Shown: positions 52,652 to 59,719 of the stretch, piece after piece
Numbering within the stretch: position 1 is the stretch's first letter
Layout of the letters: each line of letters starts with the position of its first letter
Translations under genes and position numbers: made by a program
Notes under the pieces: model-generated
Told to the model about the DNA's origin: nothing
The model's input: only the letters and a program-made list of their open reading frames with translations
Databases searched by the model: none
Assembly: GCA_035913415.1 (NCBI GenBank)
Contig: JAMIIV010000068.1
Span: forward strand, 7,594 to 71,593
Origin: UBA5070 sp035913415
Lineage (GTDB): Bacteria > Fibrobacterota > Fibrobacteria > UBA5070
Direction: 5' to 3'
Length of the DNA stretch: 64,000 nt

Positions 52652-53805
52652 TGTCGCGGTGGCTGGCCTTCGTGGGCTTGGCCCTGCTGGCCAGCTGCTC
52701 GGGTCCGGATCGTGCGGCCGGCGGCGGTGGCATCGAGATTCCCAATGGCTTGGAAGTGGCTGTCCGCGACAGCGCCGGGCAGCCCGTGGTGGGGGCTCGG
52801 GTGCGGGTGTTGGCGGGCGAAGACTGGCCGTCCCGGCTGGCCGCGGGACGCTCCCTCCAGGTGGACTCCGCCACCACCGGGTCCGACGGCAGGGTGGTGC
52901 TCCCCACCCGCCAGGAGTCCTTCTGGGTCGAGATCGAGGGGGCCGCGGGCAGCGCTCGCCTCGATTCGCGCTGGGGTGACCGTCAGAACGCCGTTCTCGC
53001 CCCGTCCGCGGGCATTGATGGACGGATTCCGTCCGGCTCCAGCCTTCCCTCCACGGTGCGGCTGGCCGGCACCGACCGCGCCGCCTCGGTCGACCCCTCC
53101 GGGCGTTTCCGATTCTCCGGGGTTCCCCGCGGCAGCTACGCCCTGGTCGCGGAAGGTTCCACCAAGGGCGCGGGCTCCTATGCAGGCCATGCGGTGCTCT
53201 CGGCCGCGGGTCTCGAGCGCTTGGTGGTGCGGATCGACTCCACGGGTGTCCTGCTCGACGACTTCGAAGACGGCGACATCGCCTGGTCTTTGCGCGACCT
53301 CTTCGGGTATTCCTGGTGGTGGTTGCGGGCTTCCGTTCCCCCCGACAGCATGATCCGCATCTATGGCATCACCGAAATCGCCCAGGGGATCCAGGGGGAT
53401 GGGGGCGGACGCTGGCTGGGCATCCACATCTCGGACAGCGTTCCGGCGCCGGAGTGGAGCAACTTCGGGCTCGATCTGGGATTGCCCCAAGCGCGCCTTC
53501 CCACCTTGAGCCATTTGACCGCCGTGCGCCTGAAGGTGCGCGGCCAAGGAGTCTGGACCCTCCGGCTGGCCACCCACGCAGCCACCCGTGCCGACACCTG
53601 GGTCGGTGAGCTTGCTGTCGACACCGCCTGGAGCACCATCCGCATCCCCGTTTCCGACTTCGTCCTGGAAGGTTCGGGCAAAAAGGGGTTGGCCACCGCG
53701 GATCGCCTGCGGAACCTGGTTTTCCAGGCCACCGGGGTCGGGCGACTGGACGTCGACGACATCGTGCTCGAAGGCGTGCAACTCCAGGACTGGCTTCTGC
53801 CCTGA
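52651..53805 (+). CDS. Lipoprotein with carboxypeptidase-regulatory-like and CBM11/CIA30-like domains
   Basis: The 384-aa protein has a lipoprotein signal (AFVGLALLASC, Cys16). Residues about 30-190 look like two Ig-fold segments of the carboxypeptidase-regulatory type (VAVRDSAGQPVVGARVRVL, VDPSGRFRFSGVPRGSYAL). Residues about 205-380 resemble a CBM11/CIA30-like jelly roll (VLLDDFEDGDIAWSLRDLFG, WTLRLATHAATRADTWVGEL, LDVDDIVLEG). It is probably surface or periplasmic and may bind glycan. It is coupled to the TIGR02147 gene, which may control it. One exact GACGGAWTCCGTC palindrome lies inside. Confidence 0.7.
   Translation: MSRWLAFVGLALLASCSGPDRAAGGGGIEIPNGLEVAVRDSAGQPVVGARVRVLAGEDWPSRLAAGRSLQVDSATTGSDGRVVLPTRQESFWVEIEGAAGSARLDSRWGDRQNAVLAPSAGIDGRIPSGSSLPSTVRLAGTDRAASVDPSGRFRFSGVPRGSYALVAEGSTKGAGSYAGHAVLSAAGLERLVVRIDSTGVLLDDFEDGDIAWSLRDLFGYSWWWLRASVPPDSMIRIYGITEIAQGIQGDGGGRWLGIHISDSVPAPEWSNFGLDLGLPQARLPTLSHLTAVRLKVRGQGVWTLRLATHAATRADTWVGELAVDTAWSTIRIPVSDFVLEGSGKKGLATADRLRNLVFQATGVGRLDVDDIVLEGVQLQDWLLP
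53021..53033. repeat. GACGGAWTCCGTC palindrome, in the CBM11-like lipoprotein gene
   Basis: Exact copy (W = T), starting on a second codon position and encoding Arg-Ile-Pro. Confidence 0.8.
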
Positions 53806-53807
53806 AC

Positions 53808-53842
53808 AAAAACGCCCGCCGCGACCAGGTCGCGACGGGCGT
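53808..53842 (-). terminator. Rho-independent terminator of cheX
   Basis: A 15-base stem with one mismatch (53812-53826 with 53828-53842, nearly no loop, so the tip must open) is followed on the minus strand by TTTTT (53812-53808). It lies 25 bases beyond the cheX stop. The plus-strand lipoprotein stop is also adjacent, so it may work both ways. Confidence 0.7.
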
Positions 53843-53866
53843 CGAAATCAGCGGAAGGACCGGGAA

Positions 53867-54322
53867 TCAGTTGGTGTGGCGGATCGAGAATCCGAAGGCC
53901 AAAGGAACGTCTCCGGAGAGGATGGTGCCGGCGATGCCCTTGGTGCGGGGAAGCCACGCGCCACCGCGGCTGAATACCGGCGGCGTCTGCTCGAGGAAAC
54001 CGAACACTTCCACGAACTGCGAATTGGCGGCCATGACCCCGCAGATGATGTTCCCGATTTCTCCCAGGGCGTCGAAGACGAAGTCTTCATCGCCGCCGGG
54101 GAAGAGCGTGGAAGCACCTTCGAGCGTGATGCCCAAGGTCACGGCTCCCTGCCAGTCGGGGCTCGCGAATCCCACCGTGGCACCGAGTTCGGAGGTGTTC
54201 CGAATTCGCTCCACGACGAGCCAGTCGTCCGGGTGGGTGGTTTCGCGCGCCAAAACGTCGCGGACCGCTCCCAGGACACTCTCGCGGACTCCTTCAAGGA
54301 GCTGGTTCATCTGCTCGTCCAT
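53867..54322 (-). CDS. cheX: CheX-like CheY-P phosphatase
   Basis: The 151-aa protein is a single CheX/CheC-type domain. The active-site helix reads FDALGEIGNIICGVMA, giving the E88..N91 pair used for CheY-P hydrolysis. A conserved strand GIAGTILSGDVPLAFGF ends the fold. ATG 54322 follows an excellent ribosome-binding sequence (AAGGAGGT). It is divergent from the GGDEF gene and lies next to cheY and a kinase with its own CheX-like domain, so it probably dephosphorylates that CheY. Confidence 0.82.
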   Translation of the reverse strand: MDEQMNQLLEGVRESVLGAVRDVLARETTHPDDWLVVERIRNTSELGATVGFASPDWQGAVTLGITLEGASTLFPGGDEDFVFDALGEIGNIICGVMAANSQFVEVFGFLEQTPPVFSRGGAWLPRTKGIAGTILSGDVPLAFGFSIRHTN

Positions 54323-54419
54323 GCCAGGACCTCCTTGGCGGATCATACCGCCGCGTGCGTGGAAGGTCAAGTAGGAGCTTCGATTATTTCCGAGTTTCCT
54401 GCCGAGTTCGAATCTGTGC

Positions 54420-54448
54420 TTGCGCGCGGGCCCCGACAGCGGTAGGAT
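54420..54448 (+). promoter_or_regulatory. Candidate promoter of the GGDEF gene
   Basis: TTGCGC (54420-54425), exactly 17 bases, then TAGGAT (54443-54448). The predicted start near 54455 leaves a leader of about 41 bases. Confidence 0.55.
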
Positions 54449-54495
54449 GGCTCGGATGCCGCGGTGGTTCTCGCGGCGGGGAGGAATCCGCAACC

Positions 54496-55458
54496 ATGGA
54501 AATGGCACCCGCTGCCGGTAGACTGTGCCACGTCATCCTCGCCGGGGATGCCGATGTCTGCGACCAGTGGATCGAAGCCTGGCGACGCGACATGCGCTTC
54601 GATTCCCTCGGGTTCCTCCGGGTGACCCCGGGCGATTCGTGGACAGTTCCTGTCGGGGAGGCGGGCATCATCCTGGAGTGCCAGGCGGGGGCGGCATCCG
54701 GTTGCGGCGAGGCCGTCGCCGGCAGCCTGGAAATCCACACCCTCACCGGCGTGGATCCCTCCCTCGCCCCGGTTTTGGCACCTTGGGTTTCCAGCATCGC
54801 GCGGTTGCTCGTCGAGCGCGTCTCGCTGCGCCGCCTCGTCGACCGCTTCGGCGAACGGGTGCGCCGGGAAGCCGCTCGGCTGCGCATGGCCGACCTCCTC
54901 GAAGAGGCCAACCAGCGTCTCCAGGAAGAGTTCGTGCGCGATCCGCTCACCGGGGTTCCCAACCGTCGGCGTTTCGAGGAGCACTTCGACCTCTGCTGGG
55001 GTCGCGCGGCCGGCGACGGAACCGGCATCGGGCTGATCCTCGTCGACATCGACTTCTTCAAGAAGCTCAACGACAGCCTGGGACACCAGGAAGGCGACCG
55101 CTGCCTGCGGGAAGTCGCCCAGGCTCTGGCCTCCCGGGTGGTGCGGTCCAACGACATCATCGCGCGGTTCGGCGGCGAGGAGTTCGTCGCCGTCGTCGAC
55201 AACTGCACCCGCGAAGAGGTCGAAGCCCTCTCCGAGTCCCTGTGCGCCGGAGTCCGGGACCTGGCCATCCGCCATCCCGAGCACCCCATGGGGATCGTGA
55301 CCATCTCGGCCGGGGCCGCTTGGGCGATCCCGGGGCTCACCAGTTCGGCCGAGGATTTCCTCCACAGCGCCGACGAAATGCTCTACAAGGCAAAAAACAG
55401 CGGCCGCAACTGCTGGATCCTCTCCATCCCTTCCGCCGACGTCGCGGACGGAAACTGA
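54496..55458 (+). CDS. Diguanylate cyclase (GGDEF domain)
   Basis: The 320-aa protein makes cyclic-di-GMP. An N-terminal region of unknown type (1-110) and a short coiled coil (about 115-148) lead to the GGDEF domain. It starts with DPLTGVPNRRRFEEHF and contains VDIDFFKKLNDSLGHQEGD, the active site GGEEF (226-230), and the inhibitory I-site RSND (217-220) five residues before it. All catalytic residues are present. No membrane helix is visible, so the input is cytosolic. It is followed by cheY, which has its own candidate promoter. Confidence 0.92.
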   Translation: MEMAPAAGRLCHVILAGDADVCDQWIEAWRRDMRFDSLGFLRVTPGDSWTVPVGEAGIILECQAGAASGCGEAVAGSLEIHTLTGVDPSLAPVLAPWVSSIARLLVERVSLRRLVDRFGERVRREAARLRMADLLEEANQRLQEEFVRDPLTGVPNRRRFEEHFDLCWGRAAGDGTGIGLILVDIDFFKKLNDSLGHQEGDRCLREVAQALASRVVRSNDIIARFGGEEFVAVVDNCTREEVEALSESLCAGVRDLAIRHPEHPMGIVTISAGAAWAIPGLTSSAEDFLHSADEMLYKAKNSGRNCWILSIPSADVADGN

Positions 55459-55473
55459 CAAAAACGTTTCTCC

Positions 55474-55503
55474 TTGACTCCGCCCGAATGCCGGTGGTAA
55501 GCT
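55474..55503 (+). promoter_or_regulatory. Candidate extended -10 promoter of the cheY operon
   Basis: TTGACT (55474-55479), 18 bases, then TGG immediately before TAAGCT (55498-55503). The -35 box is five of six to consensus and the -10 box is weak but has the extended TGn. Confidence 0.4.
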
Positions 55504-55556
55504 CCGACATCGAAGCGGCCCAAATGTTCCCAGTCCATCTCGTCGGAGGTGTTTTC

Positions 55557-55937
55557 ATGCCCAAAACCGTGCTGATCGTTGACGACTCCAGCTTCCTTTC
55601 CAAGCAGATCGCCGAATTCTTCACCAACCAGCTCGGGTTCCAGGTCGTGGGTATCGGCAAGGACGGGAACGAGGCGGTGGACCTCTACCGCAAGCACAAG
55701 CCCGAACTGGTGACCATGGACTTGACCATGCCCAACAAGGACGGCAAGACCGCCATCAACGAGATCCTCACCGAATTCCCCGACGCCCGGATCATGGTGA
55801 TCTCCGCCGTCAAGGGCAATACCGTGCTGGAATGCCTGAACCGTGGTGCGAAGGGGTACATCGAGAAGCCCCTGAAGTTCGCCGACACCCTCTTCGTTGA
55901 AGACTTCCGCAAGTCCGTCGAGGAAGTGTTCGCCTGA
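55557..55937 (+). CDS. cheY: CheY-like single-domain response regulator
   Basis: The 126-aa receiver has the acidic pair DD (9-10), phospho-acceptor D55 in TMDLTMPNKDG, S83 in VISAV and K104 in IEKPL. It lacks any output domain, as in CheY. ATG 55557 has GGAGG nine bases upstream (an ATG at 55524 is less likely). It stands two bases before the CheX-PAS-HPt kinase gene and is most simply that kinase's target. It could also reach the flagellar FliM/FliY. Confidence 0.92.
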   Translation: MPKTVLIVDDSSFLSKQIAEFFTNQLGFQVVGIGKDGNEAVDLYRKHKPELVTMDLTMPNKDGKTAINEILTEFPDARIMVISAVKGNTVLECLNRGAKGYIEKPLKFADTLFVEDFRKSVEEVFA

Positions 55938-55939
55938 TC

Positions 55940-58072
55940 ATGGAAAACAACACCCTCATCCGGCACGCGGAGGCGTTCGCGACAGCTGTCTGCAACAATA
56001 TTCGCGACATGGTCGGCGTCGAGCTGTCCACGTCGTCCGAATCGCTCGCCGAGGTGAGGTTCCTTCCCTCGCGAGCCATGACGGTCATGATCCATTTCAC
56101 CGGCGCCATCCAGGGCGAGTTCGCCGTGAGTCTCGACGAGACCTACGCCGCGGCGCTCATCGGGGCCTGGTCCGAGGGCATGCCCGACGACGAGCTGTGC
56201 GCCATGCGCGGCGACTACGGCGGCTTCCTGAAGGAGCTCTTGAACACATCGGTGGGGCAGGTCATCCCGGGTCTGGAATCCGAGTTCGACGCCCTCACCT
56301 TCCTGCCACCCGTGGTGGTGTGGGGATCCCTGGAATACCCCGATGTCCCTGCCGGATTCATGTCCGCCAGCAGCGACGGCGGCGAGATCCAGTGCTATTT
56401 CGTGCTGAACATGATGGGGCTCGAGCTGGGCGAACGGCTCCAGGCCGCCATCCAGCAATTGCGCTCGTCCGTGCAGGAAGCCAGTGCCGCCAAGCGGTCT
56501 GTGGCCTCCATGCTGGAAGCATTCCCGCAAGGGTTGGTCACCGTCGATCGCTCCGGCGTCGTGCGGCCGGGACATGCTCGTTGCACCGCCCAGGTGGTGG
56601 GACTCCGCGATCCCGAACTGGCCCCCGGACAACATCTCGTCGACCTCCTCGGCTACGAGGAATCGCTTCGTCGTGACATGGGCTTGTGGCTGGAAATCGT
56701 CCACGACCGCCACGGCATCATGCCGTTCCGCGACCTCCTGGGTCTGTGCCCGATCACCGAGATGGAGAACACCCGGGGCAACCTCCTGAAGCTGGAATGG
56801 GTTCCTCTCCTCGGGGAGTCGGGTGCCCTCGACGGTCTTCTGTTGATGATCGAGGATGTCACCGAAAAGCGCCGCGTCGAAAACGAGATGCGCAAGCTCT
56901 CCAAACTGCACGAAGAGGGCGTCGAACTGATGACCCAGATCGTGAACCTCGAGCCCGACGAGATCCAGGACTTCGTATTCGATTCCTCGGGACTGCTCGA
57001 CCAGGCCCGCCAGATCGTGCAGGGCGCGCATCGCGACCGGCAGTTCATCGAAGGCCTGTACCGCACGGTCCATACCCTCAAGGGCAACTCCGGCCAATTC
57101 CAGTTCAAGGGACTGCAGAGTCTGGCCATGGAGATCGAGACGAACATCTCGCGGCTTCGGGACGAGGCGGTCCTCGAGGATTCCGAAAGCCAGGCCGGCA
57201 TCGAGGTCGGTCGCATCTCCCAGGGTCTGGAAGAAGCGGAAGCCTACATCAAGCGCCTGGAAGACCTGCGCGGCAAACTGGGTCGCAGCAACGAAAGCGT
57301 CCAGGAAAAGGCCCAGCGCAACATCCCCACGGTCATGGTGCCCATCGACCAGATCGACCTCCTCGCGTCCACCCTCTGGGGAATCCGCGAAACCGGTCGT
57401 TCGCACAACTGGTCTCCCGTGGTCGTCAATGCCGTCGGCCAGTCGGCCGTCATGGCCGCGCACATGCGGGAAGTCGACCTCGGCCGTCTGGCTCCCACCT
57501 TGCAACAGGTGGTCGACCGCGTCAGCGCCCGGCTCCGCAAGAAGGCCCGCTTCTCCCTCATCAGCAGCATCAACATCGACGTGGACGTCATGCGCGACAT
57601 CCACCGCTGCCTGGTCCACCTGCTCAACAACGCTCTCGACCACGGCCTGGAGTCGCCCGATCAGCGTTTGGCCTCGGGCAAGCTCGAGACGGGTCTTGTC
57701 ACTCTCGAAGCCCGGCGCGAGACGGATTCCGTCGTGATCGTGTTCACCGACGACGGTCGCGGCATCGACTACTCCGGACTGCGCCGCACCATCGTGGCCC
57801 GCGGTCTGGTGGAGGAATCCGCCATCGATTCCCTCTCCGACGCGGACGTTTCCAGCTTCCTGTTCAAGTCGGGTTTCTCGACTCGGGGCGAAGTCACGGA
57901 ATTCTCGGGACGCGGCGTGGGCCTGGACATGGTCCGGGCCACCATCGACGATCTCGAAGGCAGTGTGGCCATCGAGGCTCTTCCCGGAAAGGGCACGAGG
58001 TTCATCATGAGGATTCCCCTCGAAGTCGCGCAACCATCTCAACGTTATCTCAGCCAGGAGGTGTCCGCATGA
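55940..58072 (+). CDS. CheX-PAS-HPt-HATPase hybrid, CheA-like kinase
   Basis: The 710-aa cytosolic protein has an unusual order. Residues 1-165 are a CheX-like domain with E99..N102 in FLKELLNTSVG. A PAS-like domain follows (about 188-312: EAFPQGLVTVDRSGVV). An HPt domain carries the phospho-His H378 in RTVHTLKGNSG. A CheA-type ATPase has the N box HLLNNALDHGLESPDQR (about 558-574), TDDGRGID, FKSGFST and GRGVGLDMV. There is no P3 dimer domain or CheW-like P5 domain, so it should not join classical receptor arrays. Kinase and phosphatase-like modules in one chain suggest bifunctional control of CheY. It overlaps the next gene (ATGA). Confidence 0.83.
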   Translation: MENNTLIRHAEAFATAVCNNIRDMVGVELSTSSESLAEVRFLPSRAMTVMIHFTGAIQGEFAVSLDETYAAALIGAWSEGMPDDELCAMRGDYGGFLKELLNTSVGQVIPGLESEFDALTFLPPVVVWGSLEYPDVPAGFMSASSDGGEIQCYFVLNMMGLELGERLQAAIQQLRSSVQEASAAKRSVASMLEAFPQGLVTVDRSGVVRPGHARCTAQVVGLRDPELAPGQHLVDLLGYEESLRRDMGLWLEIVHDRHGIMPFRDLLGLCPITEMENTRGNLLKLEWVPLLGESGALDGLLLMIEDVTEKRRVENEMRKLSKLHEEGVELMTQIVNLEPDEIQDFVFDSSGLLDQARQIVQGAHRDRQFIEGLYRTVHTLKGNSGQFQFKGLQSLAMEIETNISRLRDEAVLEDSESQAGIEVGRISQGLEEAEAYIKRLEDLRGKLGRSNESVQEKAQRNIPTVMVPIDQIDLLASTLWGIRETGRSHNWSPVVVNAVGQSAVMAAHMREVDLGRLAPTLQQVVDRVSARLRKKARFSLISSINIDVDVMRDIHRCLVHLLNNALDHGLESPDQRLASGKLETGLVTLEARRETDSVVIVFTDDGRGIDYSGLRRTIVARGLVEESAIDSLSDADVSSFLFKSGFSTRGEVTEFSGRGVGLDMVRATIDDLEGSVAIEALPGKGTRFIMRIPLEVAQPSQRYLSQEVSA
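57721..57733. repeat. GACGGAWTCCGTC palindrome, in the CheX-PAS-HPt kinase gene
   Basis: Exact copy (W = T), starting on a third codon position and encoding Thr-Asp-Ser-Val. Confidence 0.8.
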
Positions 58073-58764
58073 TTGCACGCTGGCGATTGTTGGCCGTCTT
58101 CCTCGCCCTGGCGGGCGGGGTCGATGCAGCCAAGATCTACGTCTTCTATCCATCCATGGCGCGTCCGAACGTGGTCCAGGCCGCCTTGGCCGCCAAGGCG
58201 CCCGGCCACGAGGTCACGGTGTTCGGTCGACTCGCCGATTTCACGGCGATGATGACCACCACCCCTCCCGACGTCATCGTGGTCCCGAAGTCCCTGGCCG
58301 ATCTGTACAAGGGATTCCCCGTGTTCCTCCGCGGGGTGCGGGGCGGTGGTCCCACCGGCGATGCCGTCCTGCTTTCTGCGGGAGCCGCTGTCGACCCCAA
58401 AGGGATCGCGGCCATGAACATCGGTGTGGTGGGTATCCTCGAGCGCGGCGCCATGACACCTTTTGTCGGTGGAGTCGTGGGTGGCGGTGCCCCCAAACTC
58501 AAGATCGTCACCAAGGTGGAGGATCTCCTCCCTCTGCTGCAGTTCAAGAGCGCCGATGCGGTCCTGGTGGGAGAAGATCAGGTCGACGAGATCAAGGCCA
58601 AATCCGCGGCCCAGATCGTGGCAACCCCGATTCCCGGAGCCAAGTGGAATTTCATCGTTGCCGGAGCAGCCAACGATGCGGCCGCGAAGGCGGTCGAACC
58701 GATTCTGAAAGCGCTCGGAAACGTTGAAAAGAAGTACCTGGGGGTGGACGGATGGACCAAGTGA
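58069..58764 (+). CDS. Periplasmic substrate-binding-like protein, 231 aa
   Basis: A signal peptide (LLAVFLALAGGVDA) precedes a periplasmic-binding-like fold. Visible parts are AKIYVFYPSMARPNVVQAAL, TTPPDVIVVPKSLADLYKG, AMNIGVVGILERGAMTPF and KSADAVLVGEDQVDEI, with a C-terminal helix ending KKYLGVDGWTK. It resembles PhnD-like or ABC substrate-binding proteins but I cannot name the family. It is translated from ATGA overlap with the kinase gene and overlaps the next binding-protein gene by 13 bases. No permease or ATPase is encoded nearby, so it likely serves as a sensor subunit. Confidence 0.62.
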   Translation: MIARWRLLAVFLALAGGVDAAKIYVFYPSMARPNVVQAALAAKAPGHEVTVFGRLADFTAMMTTTPPDVIVVPKSLADLYKGFPVFLRGVRGGGPTGDAVLLSAGAAVDPKGIAAMNIGVVGILERGAMTPFVGGVVGGGAPKLKIVTKVEDLLPLLQFKSADAVLVGEDQVDEIKAKSAAQIVATPIPGAKWNFIVAGAANDAAAKAVEPILKALGNVEKKYLGVDGWTK

Positions 58765-59717
58765 TCCGCAACAGTTTCCGCCGCTTGGCGGTGGTGTTCC
58801 TGACCTTGGCGAGTGCAAGCCTGGCGCAGCACAAGGTGTTGGTGGTCAGGGCCGAAGGCCCGAACTTCGAGGAGGCCCGAAAGGGCATCGTCGAGACCCT
58901 GGGTGAAGGCTGGGCCTTCCAGGACCAGGTCGTCGGCAAGGACTTCACCGCCACATCCCTGGCCGAAGTATGGAAGGCCGCCGGCCCGAAAGCCCTGGTC
59001 CTGATGGACAACCGGTCGGTCGCTCTCTATCGCGAGGCGCGCACCATGGTGGGCGACAGCCTGACGCCGGTCGTGGCACTCATGGGGGTGCGCATCGATC
59101 TGGCCATCGCGGGGCTGGGCAACGCCGTGGGCATCAACTACGAGATTCCCGCGGTCACCTCCATGGTGAACCTGCGCTCGGTCGTCAACGGATCCATCAA
59201 GCGCGTGGGTGTGGTGTATCGCTCCTCGTGGGCGGACTTCTTCCAGAAACAGTCGGAATTCTGCGCGCCGGAAAGTGTCGTCCTGGTGGGACGAACGGTT
59301 CCCGACGACGGAGATCCCTCCGCGGCGCTGCGCAAGGCCCTGGACGAGCTGGTGAAGGACGAGAAGGTCGATGCCCTCTGGATCCTCAACGACAACCTGT
59401 TCCTGACGCCCAAGATCATCCAGGGCATCTGGATGCCCGCGGTCAAGAAGGCGCGCAAGTTCACGATCGTCGGCGTGGAGCCGCTGGTGAATCCCTCGCT
59501 GGACTTCGGCACCTTCGCCGTGCTCCCCGACCACTACGCCCTGGGTAGCCAGGCGGGCGGCATCCTGCAGGAGATCCAGGAGATGGGTTGGAAGGTCGAG
59601 GATCCGCGGTCCGACCAGCCGTTGTCGGTCGTCAAGATTCTCAATGCCAAGCAGGCCAAGAGCCGCGGCGGCGTCAAGGCCGACAAGCTCGGCGAAATCG
59701 ACAAGGTTCTGGAGTAA
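58752..59717 (+). CDS. ABC substrate-binding-protein-like sensor (PF04392 type)
   Basis: The 321-aa protein has a signal peptide (LAVVFLTLASASLAQ) and a type-I periplasmic-binding fold like the ABC_sub_bind family. Visible parts are TPVVALMGVRIDLAIAGLGN, RVGVVYRSSWADFF, KVDALWILNDNLFLTPKIIQG and PDHYALGSQAGGILQEI. In that family TrpXYZ-type proteins bind amino acids. With no transporter nearby and a membrane kinase three bases downstream, it most likely passes ligand information to that kinase's periplasmic domain. This is inference from order. Confidence 0.72.
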   Translation: MDQVIRNSFRRLAVVFLTLASASLAQHKVLVVRAEGPNFEEARKGIVETLGEGWAFQDQVVGKDFTATSLAEVWKAAGPKALVLMDNRSVALYREARTMVGDSLTPVVALMGVRIDLAIAGLGNAVGINYEIPAVTSMVNLRSVVNGSIKRVGVVYRSSWADFFQKQSEFCAPESVVLVGRTVPDDGDPSAALRKALDELVKDEKVDALWILNDNLFLTPKIIQGIWMPAVKKARKFTIVGVEPLVNPSLDFGTFAVLPDHYALGSQAGGILQEIQEMGWKVEDPRSDQPLSVVKILNAKQAKSRGGVKADKLGEIDKVLE

Positions 59718-59719
59718 CC

